Positions 39,646 through 49,589 of a stretch of 64,000 bases of DNA are shown here, piece after piece. The position numbers and the translations under genes are program-made. Each line of letters begins with the position of its first letter. Positions within the stretch are counted from its first letter, which is position 1. Below the pieces are notes generated by a model. It was not told the DNA's origin. It did not search any database and saw nothing but the letters and a program-made list of their open reading frames with translations. The stretch spans positions 62,001-126,000 of the forward strand of contig NZ_JAFNIH010000023.1 of NCBI RefSeq assembly GCF_019160155.1, written 5' to 3'. Source of the stretch: Pinisolibacter aquiterrae (GTDB lineage Bacteria > Pseudomonadota > Alphaproteobacteria > Rhizobiales > Ancalomicrobiaceae).

Positions 39646-40260
39646 ATGACCCTCGCCGCCGTCGCCCTCTTCGCCTTCGCGCTCCTGCTCAATGCCGGCA
39701 CGCCGGGGCCGAGCGTCGCGGCGCTGGTGGCGCAGGTGTTGACGCGGGGGCCGCGCGTGGTGCTGCCGTTCCTGGCGGCGATGTGGATCGGCGAGGCGGC
39801 TTGGCTGGCGGCGGCGGTGGCGGGGCTCTCGGTGCTGGCCGAGGAGGTCCATTTCGCCTTCGTCGCGGTGAAATGGGCCGGCGTCGCCTATCTGGCATGG
39901 CTGGCGGTGGGGCTGTGGCGGTCGGAGCCCGAGGCGGAGACGGCGGCGAGCGCGCCGCCGACCTCGTCGTGGCGCCTCTTCGCCACGGGTCTCGCCATCA
40001 CGCTCGGCAATCCGAAGATCATGGTCTTCTACGTCGCCCTGCTGCCGACCCTGATCGACGTCCGCGCGATGGGCTTCGGCGACTGGGCCCTGCTCACGGC
40101 GGTGCAGATCGCGGTAATGGCCTTCGTCGATCTCTCCTGGGTCGGCGTCGCCGGGCGGGCGCGGGCCTTCCTCACCTCGCCGCGCGCGCTGCGGCTCACC
40201 CGCCGGGCGAGCGCGCTCGCCATGGGCGGGGCGGCGGCGGCGATCGCCGCCCGGGCCTGA
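39646..40260 (+). CDS. LysE family amino acid exporter
   Basis: A 204-residue inner-membrane transporter with five to six hydrophobic segments. The family marks are the N-terminal NAGTPGPSVAALVAQ and the central LGNPKIMVFYVALLPTLI. The substrate, probably an amino acid or derivative, is not evident. The gene begins 4 nt after the NUDIX stop. Confidence 0.9.
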   Translation: MTLAAVALFAFALLLNAGTPGPSVAALVAQVLTRGPRVVLPFLAAMWIGEAAWLAAAVAGLSVLAEEVHFAFVAVKWAGVAYLAWLAVGLWRSEPEAETAASAPPTSSWRLFATGLAITLGNPKIMVFYVALLPTLIDVRAMGFGDWALLTAVQIAVMAFVDLSWVGVAGRARAFLTSPRALRLTRRASALAMGGAAAAIAARA

Positions 40261-40478
40261 CCGGCCCCTCGTCCCACCTTACGGCGAGTTAACTGGAAAA
40301 CTTAGACGTCGCGTCGTACTATTGCAACATCGAACAGGGGATCGGGACACGCGGGAGCGAGGCTCCTCCGAACGGCCCCATCGAACCGCCGACCGACGCG
40401 CCGACACCTCCACGCGGAAGGGCCTCCTTCTCGCGACGTGACGAGACGTGCCCGGTCGCACGACGAGGGAGTTTCGTC

Positions 40479-40985
40479 ATGACCTGGAAGACCACCACTT
40501 TCGCCATCGTTCTCGCCACCGCCGTCGCCGCCACCGGCGCCGTCACTCTCGCTCAGGCGCAGGGCGGCGGAATGGGTTTCGGCATGGGCATGGGTCAGGG
40601 GCGCGGCATGGGCCTGAACCCGAACGCGCCCTGGCGCGAACGCTTCGCCGATCTCGACACGAACAAGGACGGCGCGATCTCCAAGGACGAGATGCGGGCC
40701 GCCGCCAAGGACGTCTTCGCGGCGATGGACGCCGATTCGAGCGGCAGCCTCACCAAGGACGAATACATGAGCGTCCGGATGGGCTCGCAGCGCGGCTACA
40801 ATCAGGCGCGGATGGACGCCATGCAGAAGCAGAAGGCCGACCGCTTCGCGCCGATGGACACGAATCGCGACGGCATCGTCAGCGAAGCCGAATTCCTGGC
40901 CGATCACGACGCGATGTTCGCCAAGATGGACCGCAACGGCGACGGTCGCGTGGTGCCGGCCGAATTCCGGGGCCACCGTTGGTGA
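40479..40985 (+). CDS. secreted EF-hand calcium-binding protein
   Basis: A 168-residue protein with a Sec signal peptide (cleavage about residue 28), a Gly/Met-rich patch (GMGFGMGMGQGRGMG) and four EF-hand loops: DTNKDGAISKDE, DADSSGSLTKDE, DTNRDGIVSEAE and DRNGDGRVVPAE. Each has the usual Asp/Asn ligands and a Gly at loop position 6; loops end in Glu. It is likely periplasmic or outer-membrane associated, with an unknown role. It stands between LysE and rpmG and ends in a terminator. Confidence 0.87.
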   Translation: MTWKTTTFAIVLATAVAATGAVTLAQAQGGGMGFGMGMGQGRGMGLNPNAPWRERFADLDTNKDGAISKDEMRAAAKDVFAAMDADSSGSLTKDEYMSVRMGSQRGYNQARMDAMQKQKADRFAPMDTNRDGIVSEAEFLADHDAMFAKMDRNGDGRVVPAEFRGHRW

Positions 40986-41005
40986 GATCCGCAAGGACGA
41001 AGCTC

Positions 41006-41028
41006 GGCCGACCTTGACAGGGTCGGCC
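41006..41028 (+). terminator. hairpin terminator after the EF-hand gene
   Basis: GGCCGACC, loop TTGACAG, GGTCGGCC, followed by TCTTCGGCCATTTT. The T tract is broken, so termination may be partial. Confidence 0.6.
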
Positions 41029-41133
41029 TCTTCGGCCATTTTGCGCGCAACTTCGAGATCGGAGCCATGGCCCGTGTGGACCTCACGCGGGCCTTCGCTT
41101 TGAAGAACACAGAATTCCAGAGGGACTGCGGCC

Positions 41134-41301
41134 ATGGCCAAGGCGACCACCATCAAGATCAAGCTCGTGTCGACCGCGGACACCGGCTACTTCTACGTCA
41201 CCAAGAAGAACTCCCGTACCATGACCGAGAAGTTCGCGGCCAAGAAGTACGACCCGATCGCGCGCAAGCACGTCGAGTTCAAGGAAGCCAAGATCAAGTG
41301 A
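41134..41301 (+). CDS. rpmG: 50S ribosomal protein L33
   Basis: A 55-residue ribosomal protein beginning [20 protein letters not shown], with [19 protein letters not shown] and [12 protein letters not shown], the normal alphaproteobacterial form. It lacks the zinc-binding Cys pairs (C- paralogue type), so it does not need zinc. A strong terminator follows. Single-gene transcript. Confidence 0.97.
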   Translation: MAKATTIKIKLVSTADTGYFYVTKKNSRTMTEKFAAKKYDPIARKHVEFKEAKIK

Positions 41302-41334
41302 GGCGCCTCCGGGCGACCACGTCGGTCTCATGAG

Positions 41335-41357
41335 AAAGCCGCCCATCGGGCGGCTTT
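41335..41357 (+). terminator. rho-independent terminator of rpmG
   Basis: AAAGCCGCCC, loop ATC, GGGCGGCTTT followed by TTTCTTT: a textbook intrinsic terminator. Confidence 0.95.
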
Positions 41358-41434
41358 TTCTTTGTCCGAACCGTCGCGCGCCGCCGTCGTGCGGAAACGG
41401 GGCGGAGCGTCGCCGCTCCGCCCGATCGATCCGA

Positions 41435-43471
41435 TCAGCGTCCGCCCGAGGTCTCGAGCAGCGGCGTGATGCGACGCACGGTGACGCGGCGGTTGATCCG
41501 CGAGGGACCGGAGGTCGCCTCCTTGAGGACCTGCTCGCCGTAGCCCTGGGTGGTCAGGTTCTCCGGCGGCACACCGAAATCACGGGTGAGAATCGCCGCG
41601 ACCGCGGTGGCGCGACGGTCGGAGAGCGACAGGTTGTCGATGTCGGATCCGACCGCGTCGGTGTGGCCCTCGACCAGGAAGATCTCGTCGGGTGAGTTGG
41701 CGAGGATCCGCTGGATCGACTTGGCGACGGCGGCGAGACGGGCGACCTGACCCGGCTCGACCTCCCACGACCCGCTGGCGAAGGTGATCGTGTCGACGTC
41801 GACCGCCGGCATGTAGGCGCGCAGATCGCGACTGACGCGAATCTCGTCGAGCGAGTAGCGACGCGGCAGCGGCGCCAGCGGCTCGGCGGCGAGCAGATCG
41901 TAGATCTCGGTCTCGTCGGCGCGTTCGGTCTCGATGTAGACGCGGCGGTGAGTCGGCGGCGGCGGCGGCAGGATCACGATCTCGTCCGACCAGCGCGCCG
42001 GACGCGGCCGCCGGGCGTTGTCGATCAGGATCTCGTCGCGCCCGTCCGGCCAGCGGCGGATGCGCCGCAGCAGACGGCCGTCCTCGTCGGTGACGGTGAC
42101 GATGCGCACGCCGTCGGGACGACGCCAGACCTGATAGATCTCGCCGCCGCGCCGCTCGGTCGTCATCTCGCCGTCGAGGCCACGGAAACGCTCGCTCTCG
42201 TCGTGGCGCAGGTGGAGGCCGCGATCGTCGCGAATGATCACGCGGCCGGGTTCCGAGTAGAAGGTGGAGCCGTCGCGCACCGTCTCGCGGCGCTGGCGAT
42301 GGACGTCGTCGAGCCCTCGGGCCTCGCCGCCCAGAATCATCCCGCCGACGACACCGACGGCGGCACCGACCGCAGCCGCGCCGACGGCGGCACCGATGCC
42401 GCCCCCATGCGGACGAACCTCACCCTGCGGCGGCATCGGGCGGCCGTCGCCGCGCGGCGGCATGGGGTGGCCCGCGCCCATCGGCGGCATCGGCTGGCCC
42501 GCGCCCTGCGGAGGCATCGGACGACCGGCGCCCTGCGGAGGCATCGGCTGACCCGCACCTTGCGGAGGCATCGGCTGGCCCGCGCCCTGCGGCGGCATCG
42601 GCTGGCCCGCGCCCTGCGGCGGCATCGGCTGGCCCGCGCCCTGCGGCGGCATCGGCTGGCCCGCGCCCTGCGGGGGCATCGGCTGACCCGCGCCCTGCGG
42701 AGGCATCGGGCGTACCGCGCCGGGGGGAACCACAGGCTGGCCGATGCCCTGCGGCGGCATCGCCGGAGGCGTCGCGCCGCCGGGCGAGGTGCCCATCGTC
42801 GGCGCCTCGCCCTGGGGCGGGCGAACCCCGGCAGGCGGCATGGCCGCGCCGGGGGTGCCGTTCCCGAACAGGCCGGGCTGCACCGGGCGTTGGACCTTGG
42901 GGCCGGGCACCGGCGCCTGAGTCGGCGCGGTGCGCGGCGTCTCGGGGCGCGGCGGCTTCGCGATGGCGGGCGCGTGGGCCCCGCCGCCCGGTTGGGGCAC
43001 GATCGCCGGACGAGCCGGTTGGGGCACGATCGCCGGGCGAGCCGGCTGGGGGGCGATCGCCGGGCGGGCCGGCTGGGGCGGACGTTCGCGCATCACCGGC
43101 GCGCCGCCGCCGGGCTGCGGCGCCACCGGCGCGATGTGCTTTTCCGGACGCGGCACGGCCGGACGCTCGGAACGCGGGACGGCGGCGGGCGCGGCCGGGC
43201 GGCCGACGGCGGCCGGCGGAGCGGCGGGATGGGTCGGCATCGGCCGGACCTTCTCCGGGCGCGGCGGCGCCGGGGCGTGCGGCGCGGCGGGAGCTCCGGG
43301 CTTGGGGCGACGGAAGAGTTCGTCCTGAGGCGCGGCCTGAGCCAGAAGCAGGTCGCCGGACCGCGCGCCCCCCTCGGCGGCGAAGGCCGAACCCGACGGG
43401 CCGGTTCCCGACACCACCAGCGCCGGCAGGATGGTGCCGACGGTCAGAAGTTCCCTGAGAGTCCTCATCAT
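41435..43471 (-). CDS. OmpA-family outer membrane protein with Pro-rich repeats
   Basis: A 678-residue predicted secreted protein. The signal region is MMRTLRELLTVGTILPALVVSG up to about residue 30. The next ~280 residues are Pro/Ala/Gly-rich, with three 9-residue PARPAIVPQ-like units and eleven 9-residue PMPPQGAGQ-like units. A short hydrophobic glycine-zipper follows. A middle domain has RHDESERFRGLDGEM. The C-terminal OmpA domain (about 555-678) includes ITFASGSWEVEP and VEGHTDAVGSDIDNLSLSDRRA, the peptidoglycan-binding site. The Pro-rich part probably spans the periplasm or surface. The start at 43471 follows a GGGAG site. Confidence 0.87.
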   Translation of the reverse strand: MMRTLRELLTVGTILPALVVSGTGPSGSAFAAEGGARSGDLLLAQAAPQDELFRRPKPGAPAAPHAPAPPRPEKVRPMPTHPAAPPAAVGRPAAPAAVPRSERPAVPRPEKHIAPVAPQPGGGAPVMRERPPQPARPAIAPQPARPAIVPQPARPAIVPQPGGGAHAPAIAKPPRPETPRTAPTQAPVPGPKVQRPVQPGLFGNGTPGAAMPPAGVRPPQGEAPTMGTSPGGATPPAMPPQGIGQPVVPPGAVRPMPPQGAGQPMPPQGAGQPMPPQGAGQPMPPQGAGQPMPPQGAGQPMPPQGAGQPMPPQGAGRPMPPQGAGQPMPPMGAGHPMPPRGDGRPMPPQGEVRPHGGGIGAAVGAAAVGAAVGVVGGMILGGEARGLDDVHRQRRETVRDGSTFYSEPGRVIIRDDRGLHLRHDESERFRGLDGEMTTERRGGEIYQVWRRPDGVRIVTVTDEDGRLLRRIRRWPDGRDEILIDNARRPRPARWSDEIVILPPPPPTHRRVYIETERADETEIYDLLAAEPLAPLPRRYSLDEIRVSRDLRAYMPAVDVDTITFASGSWEVEPGQVARLAAVAKSIQRILANSPDEIFLVEGHTDAVGSDIDNLSLSDRRATAVAAILTRDFGVPPENLTTQGYGEQVLKEATSGPSRINRRVTVRRITPLLETSGGR
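42413..42709 (-). repeat. eleven 27-bp coding repeats (PMPPQGAGQ) in the OmpA-family gene
   Basis: Eleven in-frame 27-bp units coding PMPPQGAGQ. The first seven are identical at protein level except that unit 7 ends in Arg, and the last three drift (PMPPMGAGH, PMPPRGDGR, PMPPQGEVR). A shorter array of three PARPAIVPQ-like units lies at about 42990-43075. Such arrays change copy number by slippage. Confidence 0.9.
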
Positions 43472-43675
43472 TCGTATCTCCCTCGACGCCGCGGCGACGT
43501 CTGCCCCCATCGAAGTCCCCGATAGGGGCCGTAAAATGGCCGTTCTTCGGCAACACGAATTCACGTGGGACTAGAAAGTGGCGTCCGCCGCGAACCCGGT
43601 CGAACGCACTCTTCCTCATCCTGCGGCAAGGTGTAAACTCGCCGCAGCTTCCTTCCGTTCCTTCAGGGGTTTTCG

Positions 43676-43888
43676 ATGGCCGACGACACGACGGGGTTCC
43701 GCTCCCTGGTCGAGCAGATTCAGATGCGCGACAAGACCCCGGTCTCGCCGCGCGAGAGCGCGCGTGATCGCGCCGCCCAGCCGGTGGAGATGCGCACGCC
43801 GCGCAAGCCCGCCCGCGCCGCCGAGACTCGCGAGCGCGCGCCGCGCGACGAACGGTGGGACACGTTCCTGTCGCGTCGCTGGTTGTGA
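43676..43888 (+). CDS. small basic protein of unknown function
   Basis: A 70-residue ORF starting MADDTTGFRSLVEQIQMRDK with an Arg-rich middle and ending WDTFLSRRWL. Codon third positions are strongly GC, as in its neighbours, and the WDTFLSRRWL end looks like a conserved tail. I know no family. It diverges from the OmpA-family gene across 204 bp. The ribosome-binding site is weak. Confidence 0.5.
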   Translation: MADDTTGFRSLVEQIQMRDKTPVSPRESARDRAAQPVEMRTPRKPARAAETRERAPRDERWDTFLSRRWL

Positions 43889-44229
43889 GTTCGAAAATTC
43901 GTGGGTTCGCCGCTCGGTCGGAGGGTCGGCCGAGCGACCCGATGAGCGAGGAGGCCACTCGCAATCGTCACTCGGCCGACTCGTCCCCTCGACTCGGGGT
44001 GTTTGCGGCGATCCCGAGCCGACGGGCTCCGAGGTCCGCGTCCCCTCCCCCCGCCCGGGGCGGCCGGTCGGAAAGAGGCATACTGGGACACGAGACCCGA
44101 GGAAACCCTAGCGGCGGGACCTTCGCGCGCCTAGTCGAACGGCTCCGAGAATGCCGAAATTCCTTCGTGTTCGTAAATCGTTAAGTTTAACGATCGCGAT
44201 CTTCCCCGGGTCCGGCCGCAGCCCTGTGG
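43889..44229. other. 341-bp intergenic region with a perfect dyad
   Basis: No gene seen. At 44179-44194 there is TCGTTAA-GT-TTAACGA, a perfect palindrome in an AT-rich patch, just past the pleD stop. It has no T tract beyond it and may be a protein-binding site. Confidence 0.4.
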
Positions 44230-45600
44230 TCACGCCGCGCGCGAGACGACCCGGTTGCGCCCGCTCTCCTTGGCCTCGTAGAGCCCGCCGTCGGCGCGCT
44301 TCATGATGGTCTCGCAGGTGTCGTGGGCGCCCTCGAGCGCGCCGATGCCGATCGAGATGGTGCGCGGCAGCAGGCGGCCGTCGGGCAGGCGGAAGGGTTC
44401 GGCGGCGATCCGCTCGCGGATGCGCTCGGCGACGATGCCGGCGGCGGAGAGATCGGTGTCGGGCATGATCACCACGAATTCCTCGCCGCCGTAGCGGCAG
44501 GCGAGATCGGCGCCGCGAATCGAGGAGCGGATGCGCTCGGCCAATTCGCGCAGCACCGCGTCGCCGGCGTCGTGGCCGTAGGTGTCGTTGACCGCCTTGA
44601 AGTGATCCATGTCGGCGATCATCACCGAGAGCGAACGGCCGTGACGATGGGCCTGTTCCAGGGTCTGCTCCATGTGGGTGGTCATGAAGCGGCGATTGTG
44701 GAGGCCGGTGAGACCGTCGGTGACGGCCATCTCCATGGTCTGCTGGACGGTGTCGCGCAGGCGATCGGTATAGTGCTTGCGGCGGATCTGGGTGGCGACG
44801 CGAGCGAGCAGTTCCTGGCGATCGATCGGGCGGACCAGATAGTCGTTGACGCCGAGATCGAGGCCGCGCAGCAGGCGGGTGCGGTCCTCCTGCTCGGCGA
44901 GGAGCAGGATCGGCAGCATCCGAGTGCGCTCCAGCGAGCGCATCTGCGAGACCAGCCGCAGGGCGTCGAAATTCGCCAGTCCGAGGCTGACGATGACGAG
45001 ATCGAAATCGCCGTCGGCGACGCGGAACAGCGCCTGCTGCGGATCGGTCTCGACGGTGAGGGTGTGGCGGCCGCCGAGCGAGGCCTGGAGGCGCTCGAAG
45101 CTCGAGCGGCGATCGTCGACGAGCAGGATCCGGCCGTGCGGCACCTCGGTGAAGATGCGCGGATCGAAACCGTCGTCGAGGCCGAGATCGCGGCCGGAGG
45201 CGGAGCGCAGGCGCAACTCGTCGGTGAGGGCCTTGAGGCGGACGAGGCTCTTCACGCGGGTGACGAGGGCGGTGTCGTTGACCGGCTTGGTGAGGAAGTC
45301 GTCGGCGCCCGCCTCGAGCCCCTTGACCCGGTCGGAGATCTGATCGAGCGCGGTGACCATCACCACGGGAATGTGCAGCGTGCGCGGATCGGCCTTCAGC
45401 CGCCGGCACACCTCGAACCCGTCCATGCCGGGCATCATCACGTCGAGCAGCACGATGTCCGGCATCGTGCGGAGGCACTGGGCGAGCGCCTCCTCACCCG
45501 ACAGGGCGGAGACGACGTCGAAATATTCGGCGCCGAGACGCGCCTCGAGCAGTTTGACGTTGGCAGGAATGTCGTCGACGACCAGAACGCGACCCGTCAT
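44230..45600 (-). CDS. pleD: response regulator diguanylate cyclase PleD
   Basis: A 456-residue REC-REC-GGDEF protein that makes c-di-GMP when phosphorylated and steers polar development in Caulobacter. REC1 has the acidic pocket VVDD and phosphoacceptor Asp53 (IVLLDVMMPGMDG). REC2 lacks the acceptor (VIVSLGLANF), as in known PleD adaptors. The GGDEF domain has RGADLACRYGGEEF, that is, an intact I-site RxxD and active loop. It follows divK on the same strand (16-nt gap), the conserved alphaproteobacterial arrangement. Confidence 0.96.
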   Translation of the reverse strand: MTGRVLVVDDIPANVKLLEARLGAEYFDVVSALSGEEALAQCLRTMPDIVLLDVMMPGMDGFEVCRRLKADPRTLHIPVVMVTALDQISDRVKGLEAGADDFLTKPVNDTALVTRVKSLVRLKALTDELRLRSASGRDLGLDDGFDPRIFTEVPHGRILLVDDRRSSFERLQASLGGRHTLTVETDPQQALFRVADGDFDLVIVSLGLANFDALRLVSQMRSLERTRMLPILLLAEQEDRTRLLRGLDLGVNDYLVRPIDRQELLARVATQIRRKHYTDRLRDTVQQTMEMAVTDGLTGLHNRRFMTTHMEQTLEQAHRHGRSLSVMIADMDHFKAVNDTYGHDAGDAVLRELAERIRSSIRGADLACRYGGEEFVVIMPDTDLSAAGIVAERIRERIAAEPFRLPDGRLLPRTISIGIGALEGAHDTCETIMKRADGGLYEAKESGRNRVVSRAA

Positions 45601-45616
45601 CTCGTCTCACCCGAAC

Positions 45617-45988
45617 TCACGCATCACCGAGATAGGACTTCACCGTCTCCAGGAACTTGGCGACGGAAATCGGCTTGGAGATATAGGCCTCACAGCCGCC
45701 CTGACGGATGCGTTCCTCGTCCCCCTTCATCGCGAAGGCGGTCACGGCGATGACCGGGATCGAGCGCAGATCGTCGTCCTCCTTCAGCCACTTGGTGACT
45801 TCGAGGCCGGAGACCTCCGGCAATTGGATGTCCATGAGGATCAGATCGGGACGATCGGCGCGGGCGACGTCCATCGCATCGAAGCCGTTGCGGCTCTGCA
45901 ATGTGCGGTAGCCGTGCGCTTCCAAGAGATCGTGGAAGAGCTTCATGTTGAGCTCGTTGTCCTCCACGATGAGGACCGTCTTCGCCAT
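45617..45988 (-). CDS. divK: single-domain response regulator DivK
   Basis: A 123-residue receiver domain with no output module. Acceptor Asp53 lies in [18 protein letters not shown] near the start, the switch Thr (AVTAFAM) and the conserved Lys (ISKPISV) are present. In alphaproteobacteria DivK controls the DivJ/PleC/DivL-CckA-CtrA cell-cycle relay. The start at 45988 ([11 protein letters not shown]) matches the family exactly; longer readings are not credible. It is first in the divK-pleD operon. Confidence 0.97.
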   Translation of the reverse strand: MAKTVLIVEDNELNMKLFHDLLEAHGYRTLQSRNGFDAMDVARADRPDLILMDIQLPEVSGLEVTKWLKEDDDLRSIPVIAVTAFAMKGDEERIRQGGCEAYISKPISVAKFLETVKSYLGDA

Positions 45989-46138
45989 CTTCCACTCCCC
46001 CGACCGATCCATCGGTCGTCCCCGGACGAACAGGCCGTCGATGCTTTTCCCTGCGAGGGACGCTAACATCGATTCTCTGAACAAAGTGATTAAGGCTGAG
46101 ATGTGAGACGTACGACAGGGTTTCCGAGTCGTGAAAGG

Positions 46139-46411
46139 ATGTCGCAGGAGGACGCGGTCGAGATCGCCGTCGCCGCCCTGTCGTTCCTGGCGGAGGACGG
46201 GGAAGTGCTCGGGCGTTTTCTCGGGGCGACCGGCCTCGGGCCGGAGAACTTGCGCGCGGCGGCGGCCGAGCCGGGGTTCTTCGCGGCCGTGCTCGAGTAT
46301 CTGATGGGCGACGAGAGCCTGCTCCTCACCTTCGCCGAGCGTCGGCGGATGCGGCCGGTGACGATCGTCGCGGCGCGCCACGCCCTCGACCCCGCGTCGG
46401 ATCTCTCATGA
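46139..46411 (+). CDS. DUF3572 family protein
   Basis: A 90-residue helical protein: [28 protein letters not shown], then [19 protein letters not shown] and [14 protein letters not shown]. This is the rhizobial DUF3572 pattern, function unknown. The start may instead be the GTG at 46103, since GAAAGG is only two bases from the ATG at 46139. Its stop overlaps the HAD gene by 4 nt (ATGA), so the two are coupled. Confidence 0.8.
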   Translation: MSQEDAVEIAVAALSFLAEDGEVLGRFLGATGLGPENLRAAAAEPGFFAAVLEYLMGDESLLLTFAERRRMRPVTIVAARHALDPASDLS

Positions 46412-47115
46412 GCACCATGCGGCTGATCGACGGCGCCGAGGCGCACGCCCCGTCCGGGCGTCCGCTCGCGGTCGTCGACGTCGACGAGGTGGTGTTGCAG
46501 TTCATCGCCCCCCTCGCCGCCTTCCTCGAGCGCCACGGCTTCCGGCTCGAACCGCGCTCCTTCGCGATCACCGGCAACGTCACCAAGATCGGCGGCGGAC
46601 AGGCGATCCCAAGCGCGTTGGTCAAGGAGCTGATCGACGCCTTCTTCCGCGCCGAGGTCGAGAGCCAGCCGCCGGTCGAGGGCGCGGTCGCCGCGCTGAC
46701 CCGGCTCGCGGCGTACGCCGACGTCGTCCTCCTGACCAACGTACCGGCGGCCCAGGCCGAGCGGCGGGCGGCCCATCTCGGCCGGCTCGGGCTCGCGCTG
46801 CCGATGATCGCCAACGAGGGATCGAAGGGGCCGGCGCTCGCCACCCTCGCCACGGCCGCGCGGGCGCGCGCGTCGGGCTGTCCGGTGATCTTCGTCGACG
46901 ACGGACCCAACCACCTCGCCGCCGCCCGTCAGGCGGTCGAGGCGATCCGGCTCGTCCATTTCGTCGCCGATCCCGCATGGTTCGCGATGGCGCCGGAGGT
47001 CGGCGGGACCTGGCTCAGGACGCGCGACTGGGGGACGGTCGAGCGGGCGATCGGCGGCCTGATCGGTGGGGACGAGGCGGGCCTGCCGATTGTCGGCGGC
47101 GGAGCGGACGCGTAG
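46408..47115 (+). CDS. HAD-superfamily hydrolase
   Basis: A 235-residue HAD fold. Motif I is AVVDVDEVV (DxD nucleophile and acid), motif II LLTN, motif III Lys in EGSKGPAL, and motif [10 protein letters not shown]. The residues for a phosphatase are all present. The substrate is unknown. It overlaps DUF3572 and is followed by dinB after 37 nt, so the three genes are probably co-transcribed. Confidence 0.8.
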   Translation: MSTMRLIDGAEAHAPSGRPLAVVDVDEVVLQFIAPLAAFLERHGFRLEPRSFAITGNVTKIGGGQAIPSALVKELIDAFFRAEVESQPPVEGAVAALTRLAAYADVVLLTNVPAAQAERRAAHLGRLGLALPMIANEGSKGPALATLATAARARASGCPVIFVDDGPNHLAAARQAVEAIRLVHFVADPAWFAMAPEVGGTWLRTRDWGTVERAIGGLIGGDEAGLPIVGGGADA

Positions 47116-47152
47116 ACTCATTCTCCCCTCATCCGTCGAGCGAGGCGGATCG

Positions 47153-48562
47153 ATGCGTGACCCGACAGCCCCTGCCCCGGACGTGCCGCGTCCCCTCGCC
47201 TTCTGCCGGGTCTGCCTGACGCCGACGCGGGTCGAGGCGACGCGCTGCCCCAAATGCGGCAGCCCGCGCCTCCTCGCCCATCCGGAGCTCGGGGAGCTGG
47301 CGATCGCGCACATCGACTGCGACGCCTTCTATGCCTCGATCGAGAAGCGCGACGATCCTTCTCTCCAGGACAAGCCGGTGATCGTCGGTGGCGGCAAACG
47401 CGGGGTCGTCTCGACCTGTTGCTACGTGGCGCGGATCTCCGGGGTGCGCTCGGCGATGCCGATGTGGCAGGCACTCGAGAAATGCCCCGAGGCCGTGGTG
47501 ATCCGGCCGAACATGGAGAAATACACCCGCGTCGGCCACGAGATCCGGCGGATGATGGGCGAACTCACGCCGCTGGTGGAGCCGCTGTCGATCGACGAGG
47601 CCTTCCTCGATCTCTCCGGCACCGAATTGCTGCATCACGGCTCGCCGGCGCTGACGCTGGCGCGATTCGCGTCGCGGGTCGAACGCGAGGTGGGGATCAC
47701 CGTTTCGGTCGGGCTCAGCCACAACAAGTTCCTCGCCAAGATCGCCTCCGATCTCGACAAGCCGCGCGGCTTCTCGGTGATCGGCCGGGCGGAGACGGCG
47801 GATTTCCTGGCGCCGCGCCCGGTCACCACGATCTGGGGCGTCGGCAAGGCGACCGCCGAGGCGCTCCACGCGGAGGGGTTCCGCACCATCGCCGACCTGC
47901 GACGGGCCGACGAGGCGCAGCTCTTCCGTCGGTTCGGCGTGCTCGGGCGCCGGCTGAAGGAACTGGCCGAGGGGCACGATCGGCGAGTGGTCGACCCCAG
48001 CGACGAGATCAAGTCGATCTCCAACGAGATCACGCTCGAGACGGATCTCTCCGACCACGCGGCGCTCGAGACGATCCTGTTCCGGCTGGCGACCAAGGTC
48101 TCGGGCCGGCTGAAGGCGCACGGGATCGGCGGTTTCACCATCCAACTCCGGCTGAAGACCCACGATTTCAAGACGCTGACCCGCAATCGCCGGCTCGCCG
48201 ATCCGACCGCGCTCGGCGATCGCATCTTCCGTACCGGCGCCGAACTTCTGAAGCGGGAGACCGACGGCCGCCGGTTCCGCCTGATCGGCATCGGCGTGGC
48301 GGACCTGACGCCGATCGAATTCTGCGATCCGCCGGATCTCGTCGACGAGAGCGCCGGGCGGCGCGCCAAGGCCGAGGCGGCGATCGACGATCTGAAGCGC
48401 CGGTTCGGCGCCGACGTCGTGGCGCCCGGCCGGGTGTTCAGCCCGCGCCCGCGCGCCGAGCCGCGCGCGCAGACGCGGGACGAGGCCCCGTCTCAGGGGC
48501 AGGCGGCGGACGGCAAGGGGGTCAGCGCCGAGAGATCGCCGCTGAGCGAGAAGGACCCGTAG
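47153..48562 (+). CDS. dinB: DNA polymerase IV (Y family) with N-terminal zinc ribbon
   Basis: A 469-residue translesion polymerase. The polymerase core starts about residue 48 with [19 protein letters not shown] and has the catalytic [12 protein letters not shown]. The little finger (about 290-400) includes [12 protein letters not shown]. Ahead of the core is a Cys4 ribbon, CRVC...CPKCG (about 17-37), not part of the E. coli protein. The C-terminal ~45 residues are Arg/Ala/Glu-rich. No GTTC-N7-GTTC box was seen upstream. Its 3' end overlaps the convergent eipB gene by 70 nt. Confidence 0.93.
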   Translation: MRDPTAPAPDVPRPLAFCRVCLTPTRVEATRCPKCGSPRLLAHPELGELAIAHIDCDAFYASIEKRDDPSLQDKPVIVGGGKRGVVSTCCYVARISGVRSAMPMWQALEKCPEAVVIRPNMEKYTRVGHEIRRMMGELTPLVEPLSIDEAFLDLSGTELLHHGSPALTLARFASRVEREVGITVSVGLSHNKFLAKIASDLDKPRGFSVIGRAETADFLAPRPVTTIWGVGKATAEALHAEGFRTIADLRRADEAQLFRRFGVLGRRLKELAEGHDRRVVDPSDEIKSISNEITLETDLSDHAALETILFRLATKVSGRLKAHGIGGFTIQLRLKTHDFKTLTRNRRLADPTALGDRIFRTGAELLKRETDGRRFRLIGIGVADLTPIEFCDPPDLVDESAGRRAKAEAAIDDLKRRFGADVVAPGRVFSPRPRAEPRAQTRDEAPSQGQAADGKGVSAERSPLSEKDP

Positions 48563-49344
48563 TCGAAGCGCAGGCGCCGCGAAACGCCGTTGTCGTAGAG
48601 CAGAAAGCTCAGCTGATAATCCGGCGTCATCTCGCCCTGATCGACCTTGGAGAGGTCGAAGAAGGAGATCGAGACCGGCCAGCGGCGGTGCCCCTTGAGG
48701 AGATCCGCGGCGGCGGCCGGTTCCTTGGCGGTATCGTCGGCGCCGGTCTCCTCGCGGCCGATCACCACCGAGGTGCGATAGGGCTTCTCGCCCGTCTCGG
48801 AGCCGTCGTAGAGGTCGATCTCGGTGAGGGTCTTGCCCGCTTCCGCCGCCGCGACGATGGCGCGCAGGTGATCGGTCGGGAAGCGGACGCCGGCGGGCAG
48901 GACGACCTCCTTGGCGGCGGGGCGCTCGAGGCGGACCCGGACGGACCCGCCGTCGCGCGCGGCGCTGCCCTTGGTCTCCTCGACCTTGATCCGATCGACC
49001 CAATTCTCGTTGAGGAAATCGAAGGCGCGGCCGTCGCCGCTCTCGAAGGACGACGTGCGCAGATCGGTCAGCCGCGAACGGCCCTCGACCGGATCGAGCC
49101 GGGTGACGAGGCGGAAACGACTCGCCCAGCCCTCGCATTTCGATCCGCTGAACTCATAGACGAGCCGTCCCTCGACCGCGCCGATCTCGGAACGGTCGGT
49201 GCGGCCGTCGAGATGCATCTCGTAGACGGCGCGGTGGCCGGCGAAGTCCGGCGCCGCCGGCTCGGCCGCGACGGTGTCGGCGCCGATCGCGACGGTGGCG
49301 AGAAGGGCGGCGGCGGCCGCGCGGCGGGCGAGAACGAAAGGCAT
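48493..49344 (-). CDS. eipB: DUF1849 / EipB-like periplasmic envelope-integrity protein
   Basis: A 283-residue secreted protein with a signal peptide ([27 protein letters not shown] region). The mature part has [37 protein letters not shown] and a Cys near the very end (SAACP). In Brucella EipB (DUF1849) two Cys in these regions form a disulphide closing a beta-spiral, and loss makes the envelope fragile. The assignment rests on that layout and the domain pattern. Its last 70 bases overlap dinB on the other strand, which is unusual. Confidence 0.85.
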   Translation of the reverse strand: MPFVLARRAAAAALLATVAIGADTVAAEPAAPDFAGHRAVYEMHLDGRTDRSEIGAVEGRLVYEFSGSKCEGWASRFRLVTRLDPVEGRSRLTDLRTSSFESGDGRAFDFLNENWVDRIKVEETKGSAARDGGSVRVRLERPAAKEVVLPAGVRFPTDHLRAIVAAAEAGKTLTEIDLYDGSETGEKPYRTSVVIGREETGADDTAKEPAAAADLLKGHRRWPVSISFFDLSKVDQGEMTPDYQLSFLLYDNGVSRRLRFDYGSFSLSGDLSALTPLPSAACP

Positions 49345-49589
49345 CGTGACGGTTTCCTCCGGTCGCACGGGGGCTCGGGGGTACGGAGCCCCAGGCGCTC
49401 ATCCCTGCTTCATGCCCGGCGACTGTGGCGAATTCAACGCGACCGACGCGGCAGGGTGAACGCGGCCCGCACGGCGCCCCCCCGCGCGGCGTCTCCCGAC
49501 GCCGATCTCGCATGCGGCGGCGCGATTGCGGCGCCGGGGGGAATCCGACATGAAGGGCCGGCCCACGACCAGACCACGGGAGACGACGC

